NCBI RefSeq assembly: GCF_003315635.1
Contig: NZ_PDCG01000002.1
Span: 310,001-374,000 of the forward strand
Source: Bifidobacterium aemilianum
Lineage (GTDB): Bacteria > Actinomycetota > Actinomycetes > Actinomycetales > Bifidobacteriaceae
Reading direction: 5' to 3'
Length of the DNA stretch: 64,000 nt
The notes under the pieces were generated by a model, which did not search any database, was not told where the DNA came from, and saw only the letters and a list, made by a program, of their open reading frames with translations. The first letter of the stretch is position 1. Every line of letters starts with the position of its first letter. Shown here piece after piece: positions 38,301-45,234 of the stretch. The position numbers were made by a program, and so were the translations under genes.

Positions 38301-38570
38301 GACTCCAATCCTTGCACTGTCCTGTCAGCGGGTACCGCCGGGGAACTCCAGCTCGGATTCACGACGAATCCCCCGATGACGGCACAGCGAGGAAGGGTTG
38401 CCGGGCAACCGAACTGCTTCATACCGATGACTGGCCACTGCCAGCCCTGCCTTCACATCAGGAGGCTTTGCCTTGAACCCGAAACTATGAAAAGCTCCCA
38501 GGTGGGGTTTGCACCCGCTTTCTTGATTTCTCAAGCCAGAAACAAGTGTACCACACCCGTGGACACCGAC
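38301..38570 (-). promoter_or_regulatory. Leader and promoter region of infC
   Basis: This 270-base stretch separates infC from the divergent thiamine pyrophosphokinase gene. On the minus strand it contains a TACACT hexamer near 38545, which would give a leader of about 240 bases. No clear terminator or ligand-binding motif was recognised. Confidence 0.3.
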
Positions 38571-38583
38571 TAGAGTGGTGTTC

Positions 38584-39348
38584 ATGACAGGAAGCACCAT
38601 CCCCCCACACCACCAGTGTCTGGTCTTTGCGTCCGGTTGCTATTACCCCAGCATGCCGGATCTGGACGCCCTGACTCAGAATTCCCTGATCATCGCTGCG
38701 GACGGGGGCATGGACCAGGCCCTGCGCTACGACATACACCCTGATATGGTCGTCGGTGACTTCGATTCCATCTCCCAGCAGCCGGGGGCTGACGGGAAGG
38801 AACGGGTAGTCAGACTGCCTGCCCATAAGGATGATTCCGATCTGCTATCGGCGCTGAAGCTAGGCTGGTCACAAGGGGCACGACGCTTCCATATCCTCGG
38901 TGGCATGGGAGGAAGGCTCGACCACTCCCTGGCCAACATCCAGATACTGGCCCTGCTGGCCCAGGAGGGTGGCAGCGGCTTTCTCTACGGCGACGGGTAT
39001 GTGCTGACGGCCTTGCATAACGGCAGGCTTGACTTCCCCGCCAACCATGTTGGGCCGCGCAGGATGCTTGGCGTGTTCTCGCATGCAGACCAGTCCAAGG
39101 GGGTCAGTGTGCGGGGACTGAAATACCAACTTGAGGGGGTCAACCTGCCCTCCACCAGTCCTCTCGGTGTCAGCAACGAGTTTCTGCCGGGCCAGCCGTC
39201 CTCCATTGAGGTCAGGGAGGGGACGCTCCTGGTCTCCTACCCTATGGAGGCCCCGCAGCCTCTCGTCAGCCATCCCCAACTGATAGAGGGGGGCCTTGGC
39301 CTCTTGGAACCACAGGTTTCGGAATTCCTGGCAAGAGGCAAGAACTAA
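38584..39348 (+). CDS. Thiamine diphosphokinase
   Basis: Transfers pyrophosphate from ATP to thiamine to give thiamine diphosphate. The 254-residue product has the family motifs LIIAADGGMDQAL, PDMVVGDFDS, the aspartate-rich KDDSDLLSAL and GGMGGRLDHSLAN. The ATG at 38584 is chosen; two GTG codons lie at 38575 and 38578. A TAGAGT hexamer ends seven bases before the ATG and there is no ribosome binding site, which suggests a leaderless transcript. It is a single gene. Confidence 0.9.
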   Translation: MTGSTIPPHHQCLVFASGCYYPSMPDLDALTQNSLIIAADGGMDQALRYDIHPDMVVGDFDSISQQPGADGKERVVRLPAHKDDSDLLSALKLGWSQGARRFHILGGMGGRLDHSLANIQILALLAQEGGSGFLYGDGYVLTALHNGRLDFPANHVGPRRMLGVFSHADQSKGVSVRGLKYQLEGVNLPSTSPLGVSNEFLPGQPSSIEVREGTLLVSYPMEAPQPLVSHPQLIEGGLGLLEPQVSEFLARGKN

Positions 39349-39783
39349 GCCTGCCGCTCTCAAGTCCGAGGAGCAACAGGAGGCGCGGCCAACGGTCAGG
39401 GTCTCCATGGCCTACTGCCCTCTAGCGCAGGAAGCTACCTCGACCCCCACCGCGGGTTGATATACAGCTCAGCTGATGACCTCAAGTACAAGGCGCTGCC
39501 GCTGATCTGGACCTTACAGGACCCAGTCAACCGCGGCTGTCCTCCAGCATGCGCAACCATGCCGGCAACAGTGCTGCCGGCAATTGTGCTGATTATAAGG
39601 GCATAGAGCTGTCGCCATGACAGGTATATGCCTGTTGACCCACCACATTATCCGCTGCTGTGACCCATGGTGCGGTAGTCCTGCGCTCAGGTCCCTGGGT
39701 CTACGGTTAAGCAGGCTGTATTGTGGCATCTACAGGGGGATGTCTGATGCGATACACCGAACCTCTGAGGAAGAAGGGTAAAC
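39349..39783. other. Gap without recognised gene
   Basis: About 435 bases between the thiamine pyrophosphokinase and the ArsC-like gene. I see only one small hairpin (TGCCGGCA-7-TGCCGGCA, 39560-39582), which could weakly terminate the upstream gene. Open frames here have no coding character. Confidence 0.5.
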
Positions 39784-40188
39784 ATGGCGGCACATGAGCA
39801 CAGCTCGTCCGGCAGCGGCAAACATCAGGAAACGCAGGCACTCTTCGTCTGCTATCCGCGCTGCTCCACCTGTGCCAAGGCGCGGACCTGGCTGGATGAA
39901 CACGGCATCGACTACCGGGAGCGTGACATCAAGACGGACAATCCGACCGCCAAGGAGCTTGCCGAATGGCAGCAGCGCAGTGGCCTGTCGGTCCGTCGCT
40001 TCTTCAACACGTCCGGCCAACTCTACCGGTCGCTCGGGCTTAAAGACAAGCTGGACACCATGAGAGACAAGGAGGCATTCGACCTTCTGGCAACTGATGG
40101 CATGCTGGTGAAACGACCCATTATTGTTAGCGCTAACAGCGTGCTGGTTGGCTTCAGGGCTGGCCTTTGGAAAGAGGCTTTGCTCTGA
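39784..40188 (+). CDS. ArsC/Spx-family protein
   Basis: A 134-residue thioredoxin-fold protein. After 18 low-complexity residues it reads FVCYPRCSTCAKARTWLDEHG, with the redox pair Cys27-x2-Cys30, and later GMLVKRPIIVSANSVLVGF, the conserved ArsC/Spx end. The length and the CSTC motif match the YffB/MgsR-like branch better than a true arsenate reductase of an ars operon; no ars gene is nearby. Reductase or regulator cannot be decided. The ATG follows GAAGAAGGGTAAAC. Confidence 0.8.
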   Translation: MAAHEHSSSGSGKHQETQALFVCYPRCSTCAKARTWLDEHGIDYRERDIKTDNPTAKELAEWQQRSGLSVRRFFNTSGQLYRSLGLKDKLDTMRDKEAFDLLATDGMLVKRPIIVSANSVLVGFRAGLWKEALL

Positions 40189-40190
40189 GC

Positions 40191-40220
40191 TTGGTCTTGG
40201 TAGAGACTCGGCATTAGAGT
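40191..40220 (+). promoter_or_regulatory. Putative promoter of gap
   Basis: TTGGTC (40191-40196) and TAGAGT (40215-40220) are 18 bases apart and about 70 bases ahead of the gap ATG. Confidence 0.45.
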
Positions 40221-40290
40221 AGGGCTTGTAAACAACAAGGGCCATAAGCCTGCGGTTGCGCCGAGGCCCGATTGTGATAGGGAGATATTC

Positions 40291-41349
40291 ATGACAGTAA
40301 AGATTGGTATCAACGGTTTCGGTCGTATCGGTCGCCTGGCTTTCCGCCGCATCTTCGAGCTCCAGGCTCGTGGTGGCGAGGCCGGCAACATCGAGGTCGC
40401 CGCTATCAACGATCTGACCACCCCCGCCATCCTGGCCTACCTGCTGAAGTACGACAGCACCCAGGGCCCCTTCCGTCATGACGACGGCACCCCGGTCGAG
40501 GTCTCCTCCACCGACGATGCCATTGTGGTTGATGGCAAGGAGTACAAGGTCTACGCCGAGAAGGACGCACGAAACATTCCGTGGGTCAAGAACGACGGTG
40601 TTGAGTACGTGCTCGAGTGCACCGGCTTCTACACCTCCGCCGAGAAGTCCCAGGCCCACCTGGACGCCGGCGCCAAGAAGGTCCTGATTTCCGCTCCGGC
40701 CAAGGACGACACCACTCCGACCGTGGTCTACGGTGTCAACGAGGATGTGCTGACCGCTGACGACAACATCGTCTCCGCCGGCTCCTGCACCACCAACTCC
40801 ATGGCCTCCATGGTCAAGGTGCTTGATGACGAGTTCGGCATCAAGATCGGTTACATGACCACCATCCACGCCTACACCGGCACCCAGATGCTGCTGGACG
40901 GCCCCAAGGGCTCCAAGCCCCGCAACACCCGCGCCGCCGCCATCAACACCATCGAGCACTCCACCGGCGCCGCCAAGGCCATCGGCAAGGTCATCCCCTC
41001 CGTTGACGGCAAGCTCCAGGGCCACGCCCAGCGCGTGGCTGTTCCCGACGGCTCCGTCACCGAGCTGACCACCGTCCTGAACAAAAAGGTCACCGTCGAG
41101 GAGATCAACAACGCCTTCAAGAAGGCCTTCCCCGCCAGCTGCGAATACTACGCCTACAACGAGGACGGCATCGTCTCCTCCGATGTCATCGGTGACACCC
41201 ACGCTGGCGTCGTCGACGGCACCCAGACCGACGTGAACCAGGCTGGTGATGAGCAGCTGGTCCGCACCGTCTCCTTCTACGACAACGAGAACGGCTTCAC
41301 CTCCAACATGATCCGCACCCTCCTCTACTTCGCCAAGATCTCCAAGTGA
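40291..41349 (+). CDS. gap: Glyceraldehyde-3-phosphate dehydrogenase
   Basis: Oxidises and phosphorylates glyceraldehyde-3-phosphate in the lower part of the bifid shunt. The 352-residue product has the NAD-binding start [15 protein letters not shown] and the catalytic Cys166 in [11 protein letters not shown]. Codon use is strongly biased to C-ending codons (GCC, AAG, ATC), as expected for a very highly expressed gene. The ATG follows GGGAGATATTC. It is a single gene with its own promoter and terminator. Confidence 0.98.
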   Translation: MTVKIGINGFGRIGRLAFRRIFELQARGGEAGNIEVAAINDLTTPAILAYLLKYDSTQGPFRHDDGTPVEVSSTDDAIVVDGKEYKVYAEKDARNIPWVKNDGVEYVLECTGFYTSAEKSQAHLDAGAKKVLISAPAKDDTTPTVVYGVNEDVLTADDNIVSAGSCTTNSMASMVKVLDDEFGIKIGYMTTIHAYTGTQMLLDGPKGSKPRNTRAAAINTIEHSTGAAKAIGKVIPSVDGKLQGHAQRVAVPDGSVTELTTVLNKKVTVEEINNAFKKAFPASCEYYAYNEDGIVSSDVIGDTHAGVVDGTQTDVNQAGDEQLVRTVSFYDNENGFTSNMIRTLLYFAKISK

Positions 41350-41403
41350 GCCAAGGCTAAGCAGCGGCAAGGTTCGGCTTATCTGAGCTGATACCGTATG
41401 CAG

Positions 41404-41433
41404 GAAGACCCCCACCATCCGGCGGGGGTCTTC
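41404..41433 (+). terminator. Terminator of gap
   Basis: A perfect 10-bp stem GAAGACCCCC/GGGGGTCTTC with a 10-base loop lies 55 bases past the gap stop. Confidence 0.85.
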
Positions 41434-41765
41434 GCGTATCTGTTCCATATACCTACTCCCTGCGCCAGCCAGGAAATGCCCGTAACCCCAGGTTTGAACC
41501 ATACCAGGGAACCTAAGCAGCCGAAGGTTCAACACCCATCAAAACCATGAGGTGGATAACCTGGGCTGGGGATCTTCCATACATTATCCTCAACCCGTCT
41601 AAAGCACAGGTCGAATAACCCATAAGCAGGTACAACCCTGAGGCGCAAACGGTTGCAGTACTCATGCATAATGAATAACCGACTAGGGCCGTTGACCAAT
41701 TGGCCCCCCCGACAACTCGTATCTGGACAGCGGCAAACTGCCGCGGAGCCTACCTCCCTCGTGTT
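41434..41765. other. Gap without recognised gene
   Basis: About 330 bases between the gap terminator and the hairpin repeat. It is less GC-rich than neighbouring genes. The minus-strand open frames crossing it overlap one another and the repeat and lack a recognisable product. Confidence 0.4.
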
Positions 41766-41876
41766 TGTCCAAAATCCCTTAATGACGGTGTGCTGGTGAG
41801 GAATATTGGACAAAATATCGTGTTTTCTGTCCAATATTCCTTAATAGCGGCCGGATAGTGAGGAATATTGGACAAA
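41766..41876. repeat. Two tandem units of an inverted-repeat element
   Basis: Unit B (41828-41874) has perfect 13-base arms TGTCCAATATTCC and GGAATATTGGACA around a 21-base centre. Unit A (41766-41812) has the same layout and spacing, with 11 of 13 arm positions paired. Period is 62 bases. The centres share TTAAT at one end and GTGA at the other and differ in the middle. The right arm of A and the left arm of B also form a perfect 13-bp hairpin, so alternative folds are possible. Confidence 0.85.
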
Positions 41877-41978
41877 CAAGCTCTCCAGCTACTTGACCTG
41901 GGTCTCCAGCCCTTGGACTCTATGACTGGTCCTATGTGACATTGGGGAAAGGGCGGTGCATGGACTAGAACTGGAGGG

Positions 41979-42494
41979 GTGAGCAAGACAAAAGGAAGCA
42001 AACAACAGGACGGGGCAAGGGCATCGACCCCCGCGACCATTGCCCTCAAGGCGGCGGGTGTCGACTTTCAGATCTACGAATATGACCATTCCCAGGACCA
42101 TATGGACAAGGGATATGGGCTTGAGGCTGCCAGCAAGCTGGGGCTGGACCCCAGGCAGGTCTTCAAAACCCTCATGGCGGACACCGGCCGCGAACGGGTG
42201 ATTGGCGTGGTGCCGGCATCAGGGCACCTGGGCATGAAAGCCCTTGCGGCAGTAGTCGGAGCCAAGAAGGCGGCCTTGGCGGACCCCAAGGTCGCCCAGC
42301 GGGAGAGCGGCTACGTGGTCGGCGGTATTTCCCCATTGGGACAGAGAACCGCTCATGTCACGGTCATAGATTCCTCGGCCCTGGACTTCGACCAGATTCT
42401 GGTGTCCGGCGGCAAACGAGGATTCAGCTTGGGCCTTGACCCGCATGACTTAGGCAGGGTGCTTTCAGCACGGTTCGCCGCCATCGGGGATTGA
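41979..42494 (+). CDS. YbaK/EbsC-family Cys-tRNA(Pro) deacylase
   Basis: A 171-residue editing domain that hydrolyses mischarged Cys-tRNA(Pro). Seen: TPATIALKAAGVDFQIYEYDH at the start, the conserved KTLMADTGRERVIGVVPA with the catalytic Lys, and GYVVGGISPLGQR. Start GTG 41979 has GGAGG only one base away, too close for normal use, but TAGAAC ends seven bases upstream, so a leaderless transcript is likely. No other start fits before the conserved region. Confidence 0.88.
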   Translation: MSKTKGSKQQDGARASTPATIALKAAGVDFQIYEYDHSQDHMDKGYGLEAASKLGLDPRQVFKTLMADTGRERVIGVVPASGHLGMKALAAVVGAKKAALADPKVAQRESGYVVGGISPLGQRTAHVTVIDSSALDFDQILVSGGKRGFSLGLDPHDLGRVLSARFAAIGD

Positions 42495-42522
42495 AACGCC
42501 ACAGGGAAAAGACCATCGTCGA

Positions 42523-42535
42523 CACTAGGCTAGTG
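42523..42535. promoter_or_regulatory. Palindrome upstream of the epimerase gene
   Basis: CACTAG-G-CTAGTG is a perfect 6-1-6 palindrome, 72 bases before the ATG. A second near-palindrome, TGCAAG-GT-CTTGCA, lies at 42556-42569. Either could bind a repressor; no regulator gene is adjacent. Confidence 0.35.
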
Positions 42536-42606
42536 AGCGATAACACATGACTGTTTGCAAGGTCTTGCAGTCCTGACAATAGCCCACAATCCTAAGGAGT
42601 ATAGCC

Positions 42607-43560
42607 ATGACCAGGCCCAGTATCCCCCCTCGTTCAGGTCAGCAGTTCACCATCAGCCACGGCCAGTACCGCGCGGTCATCACCCAGCTGGGCGCCGCCA
42701 TGCGGAGTTTGACCTACCAGGGCAAGGACCTGATCGTCTCATGGAATCCCGACCGTCCTGTCCCCTGCTCCAATGGTCAGTTGCTGATCCCCTACCCCAA
42801 CCGAATCGAGGACGGTGAGTACAGCTTCGATGGCAGGACCTACAGCCTGCCCATCGACGAACATGAGCGCCGCAACGCCATCCACGGCTATGGCTACCGG
42901 GCCTTCTGGAACCTGGTCAGCTTGAGCGAGGATGCCGTCAGCCTCAGCTGGAGGGTACCCGACATGGGCGGTTATCCCTTCGACCTCCTGGTCACCGCCG
43001 CCTACCATCTGGACGACCAGGGGCTCCACCTCACCATCACAGCCGAGAACCTGGGCCATGAGAAGGCTCCTTGGGCCCTGGCCATCCACCCCTGGCTGGC
43101 CAATGGCTTCGACGGCTACGGCGATGAAATCGATGGACAGAACGCCCAGTGCAGGATGACCATCCCCGCCCGCACCCATGTGACCGTGGACGACCGTCTG
43201 CTGCCTAACGGCACCGAGCCCGTGGATGGAAGCAAGTACGACCTACGTCAACCCACACTGCTGACCGAGCAGCCCTTCGACGACGCCTGGACAGACCTCG
43301 AGCGCAAGGCGGACGGCACGGTGGCCGCAACCTTCACCCGTCCCGACGGGCTGAGCATCGAAGTGGGCGGAGACAAGACCATCAGCTCCTTCCAGATGTG
43401 CACCGGTACCGGATTCAAGGCCGAAAAGCATCCATCCGGAGTGGCTGTTGAGCCACAGACCGCCTACGCCAACGCTTTCAGGACCGGCAAGGACCTGATC
43501 GTGATTGAGCCGGGGCAGGCCTCGACTACTGACCTCTTCATACGGGTCAAGCAGGACTAA
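42607..43560 (+). CDS. Aldose 1-epimerase family protein
   Basis: A 317-residue galactose-mutarotase-fold enzyme that interconverts sugar anomers. Seen: NGQLLIPYPNRIEDGEYSFDGR near residue 60, NAIHGYGYRAFW with the catalytic His, AIHPWLANGF with the second His, and VAVEPQTAYANAF with the catalytic Glu. The ATG follows TAAGGAGTATAGCC. No other sugar gene is adjacent. The exact sugar cannot be inferred. Confidence 0.9.
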   Translation: MTRPSIPPRSGQQFTISHGQYRAVITQLGAAMRSLTYQGKDLIVSWNPDRPVPCSNGQLLIPYPNRIEDGEYSFDGRTYSLPIDEHERRNAIHGYGYRAFWNLVSLSEDAVSLSWRVPDMGGYPFDLLVTAAYHLDDQGLHLTITAENLGHEKAPWALAIHPWLANGFDGYGDEIDGQNAQCRMTIPARTHVTVDDRLLPNGTEPVDGSKYDLRQPTLLTEQPFDDAWTDLERKADGTVAATFTRPDGLSIEVGGDKTISSFQMCTGTGFKAEKHPSGVAVEPQTAYANAFRTGKDLIVIEPGQASTTDLFIRVKQD

Positions 43561-43640
43561 GACTGACCGCAGGCAGACGGGCAGCCATGCAAGATACCTC
43601 TCCACTAGCCTCTTCGCAGACTGTCTGGAGCGTCGGAAAC

Positions 43641-43670
43641 TTGTCAAAGGTCTGGCCTATGTGCGATAAT
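43641..43670 (+). promoter_or_regulatory. Promoter of the bL37 gene
   Basis: TTGTCA (43641-43646) and GATAAT (43665-43670) are 18 bases apart and about 40 bases before the bL37 ATG. Confidence 0.7.
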
Positions 43671-43711
43671 CCCTAAGGTTCAGTTAACGTTTTGAAGTGA
43701 AGGAGTCCATC

Positions 43712-43786
43712 ATGGGTATGCGCGGACGTAAGCGTAAGGACCGCCGCAAGAAGGCGGCCAACCACGGCAAAAGGCCAAATGCCTGA
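43712..43786 (+). CDS. Ribosomal protein bL37
   Basis: A 24-residue very basic protein, MGMRGRKRKDRR at the start and NHGKRPNA at the end. It matches the small actinobacterial 50S protein bL37 first seen in mycobacterial ribosome structures, which has the same length, an RGRK-type start and the same NHGKRPNA end. The ATG follows GTGAAGGAGTCCATC. Own promoter and a strong terminator frame it, so it is a single-gene unit. It is below common length limits and easily missed. Confidence 0.92.
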   Translation: MGMRGRKRKDRRKKAANHGKRPNA

Positions 43787-43803
43787 GTAGCCCTTACCAG
43801 CTT

Positions 43804-43839
43804 AAAACCCGCAGTGAGCCACAGCCCGCTGCGGGTTTT
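43804..43839 (+). terminator. Terminator of the bL37 gene
   Basis: AAAACCCGCAG/CTGCGGGTTTT is an 11-bp stem with a 14-base loop, ending in TTTT, 17 bases past the stop. Confidence 0.92.
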
Positions 43840-43998
43840 GCTTATCCGAGTTCACCAGCAAAGTCCAAGGCGAACCATCCCAATTGCGATTACAACCCTC
43901 CCATCTTCATTGTCGAATTGCTTCTGCGTAAATACCGCTTTGGCTCCACCCGGTTGTTGGACTTTCTTCGGCATTATTCATGCGAAAGATTGAGGATC

Positions 43999-44196
43999 AT
44001 GGAAGACAGGACCAGCGTTATTCCCTCCGGTATTGAGGACTATCTGGATTCATAAGCGCATGGAGAGACAGCGTCGGTTCCGCCATGGACACCCCAGGAG
44101 GGTAAAACCAAGCGACATGGTCGCAAAGCTTGGGAGTCAGCGGCAGCCGTAGTCATCGCTTGCCTTCTTGGTTTTGGGCCTATCCTACCCATGTAA
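43999..44196 (+). pseudogene. Interrupted small membrane-protein frame
   Basis: From ATG 43999 (preceded by TTGAGGATC) the frame reads MEDRTSVIPSGIEDYLDS, stops at TAA 44053-44055, then continues in the same frame for 46 codons to TAA 44194-44196. The second part is a basic stretch (EGKTKRHGRKAW) and a hydrophobic segment (AAAVVIACLLGFGPIL), as in a small single-span membrane protein. I do not recognise a family. A nonsense-mutated gene is the simplest reading, but coding status itself is uncertain. Confidence 0.4.
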
Positions 44197-44225
44197 GCGC
44201 AGCAGCTGCAAAGGAAAGAGAGAAG

Positions 44226-44735
44226 ATGTCAATGCAAGACAACGCCGGAACGAAGAAGCCGATCTTCAAGCGTGCATGGTTCTGAATCATCGTGGTCCTC
44301 GCCATCATCGCCATCTATTCGGCAACCATGAATGGCGACAAGACCAAGACCGACACCTCCGCGACAAGCGCCACAAGCTCAAGCCAGACCCAGGAGCAGA
44401 AGCCGGAGGAACCCAAGAAGGAGAGCGCCCCCGCCGAGTACACCTCCGCACTGAACAAGGCCAAGACCTATTCCGACATGATGCACATGTCAAAGCAGGG
44501 CATCTATGAACAGTTGACCAGCGAGGCCGGGGAGAAGTTCAAGCCCGAGGCAGCCCAGTACGCGGTGGACAACCTCAAGGCCGATTACAACGCCAATGCC
44601 CTCGCCAAGGCCAAGGACTACCAGAAGACCATGAGCATGAGTCCCGACGCGATCCGTGACCAGCTGACCAGCGACGCGGATGAGAAGTTCACACCGGAAG
44701 AGGCGCAGTACGCCGTGGACAACCTCAACAAGTAG
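44226..44735 (+). pseudogene. Ltp-family lipoprotein-like gene with in-frame TGA
   Basis: The frame opens at ATG 44226 after AAAGAGAGAAG, reads SMQDNAGTKKPIFKRAWF, meets TGA at 44283-44285, and continues IIVVLAIIAIYS and a Ser/Thr-rich linker. Then follow two repeats of about 48 residues, each with a helix pair and the ending AQYAVDNL (first KTYSDMMHMSKQGIYEQL, second KDYQKTMSMSPDAIRDQL). These match the host cell surface-exposed lipoprotein (Ltp) repeat. Relatives have Trp at the TGA position (WFWI), so TGG to TGA explains it. Translation could restart at GTG 44292, but without the basic membrane-targeting start. A terminator follows. Confidence 0.75.
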
Positions 44736-44754
44736 CCGCTCACAACTTTCATCT

Positions 44755-44774
44755 GGCCCCGTTTCGGCGGGGCC
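44755..44774 (+). terminator. Terminator after the Ltp-like gene
   Basis: GGCCCCG/CGGGGCC with a 6-base loop is followed by TTCGCAT, 20 bases past the stop. Confidence 0.75.
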
Positions 44775-44857
44775 TTCGCATATCCGGAGCCATGAGCGTG
44801 AACGTGTTCCGCCACCGGCGGGTGGTCGACTTGCCCCTGAATCTCGTTTTCTGAAAT

Positions 44858-44879
44858 ATGGCACACAAATGGCACACAA
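44858..44879. repeat. Tandem 11-bp repeat downstream of tRNA-Arg
   Basis: ATGGCACACAA occurs twice head to tail, about 70 bases beyond the 3' end of the tRNA gene. Such short direct repeats beside tRNA 3' ends are typical arm-type sites of tyrosine integrases. Confidence 0.7.
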
Positions 44880-44949
44880 AGTCTTCATTTTTGACTACTT
44901 GACACCTATACAATATTAGGACTTTTGGCTTCATTCCGGGGGTTTGGGG

Positions 44950-45026
44950 TGGTGACCCCGGCCGGATTCGAACCGGCGACCTTGAAATTAGAAGTTTCCT
45001 GCTCTATCCAACTGAGCTACGGGGCC
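44950..45026 (-). tRNA. tRNA-Arg (anticodon TCT)
   Basis: A full cloverleaf: acceptor GGCCCCG/CGGGGTC (one G-U pair), D arm GCTC/GAGC with AGTTGGATA, anticodon loop CTTCTAA giving TCT, T arm GCCGG-TTCGAAT-CCGGC, discriminator A and an encoded CCA. The anticodon stem has one mismatch (27-43, G-A). It reads AGA codons, rare in this GC-rich genome. Confidence 0.97.
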
Positions 45027-45170
45027 AAGCAACAAGTGTCAAGTATAGCAGTATGACGCTAAAACAGGCCGTGCTCGCTGGTCTCATTAAATGTCTGGCA
45101 TGATTCTTGCCGTGAATCCATGAGATTCGCTGGACCTTGTCCCGCCTTACAGTATCATGGAAGCATGTTC

Positions 45171-45185
45171 CGATGGAATCCATCG
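45171..45185. promoter_or_regulatory. Palindromic putative operator 1
   Basis: CGATGGA-A-TCCATCG is a perfect 7-1-7 palindrome 50 bases before the start of the regulator gene at 45235. Confidence 0.5.
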
Positions 45186-45189
45186 TTTT

Positions 45190-45208
45190 CACGATGAATA
45201 TCATCGTG
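45190..45208. promoter_or_regulatory. Palindromic putative operator 2
   Basis: CACGATG-AATAT-CATCGTG is a perfect 7-5-7 inverted repeat. It covers the place of the -35 for the TAGTAT hexamer at 45223-45228, so a bound protein would block transcription of the gene at 45235. Confidence 0.55.
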
Positions 45209-45234
45209 TCTGGTCGCACGAGTAGTATCGGAGC

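Noticed and set aside
39730..41535. 601-codon minus-strand frame across gap
   Set aside because: Shadow caused by the strong codon bias of gap; low-complexity Val/Gly/Leu sequence without family signals.
41766..41876. CRISPR array or integron attC site
   Set aside because: Only two units with paired arms and no spacers of constant length between identical repeats, no cas genes, and no attC core sequence or integrase.
41529..42049. Two minus-strand frames of about 100 codons
   Set aside because: They overlap each other, the hairpin repeat and the YbaK gene start, and have no recognisable product.
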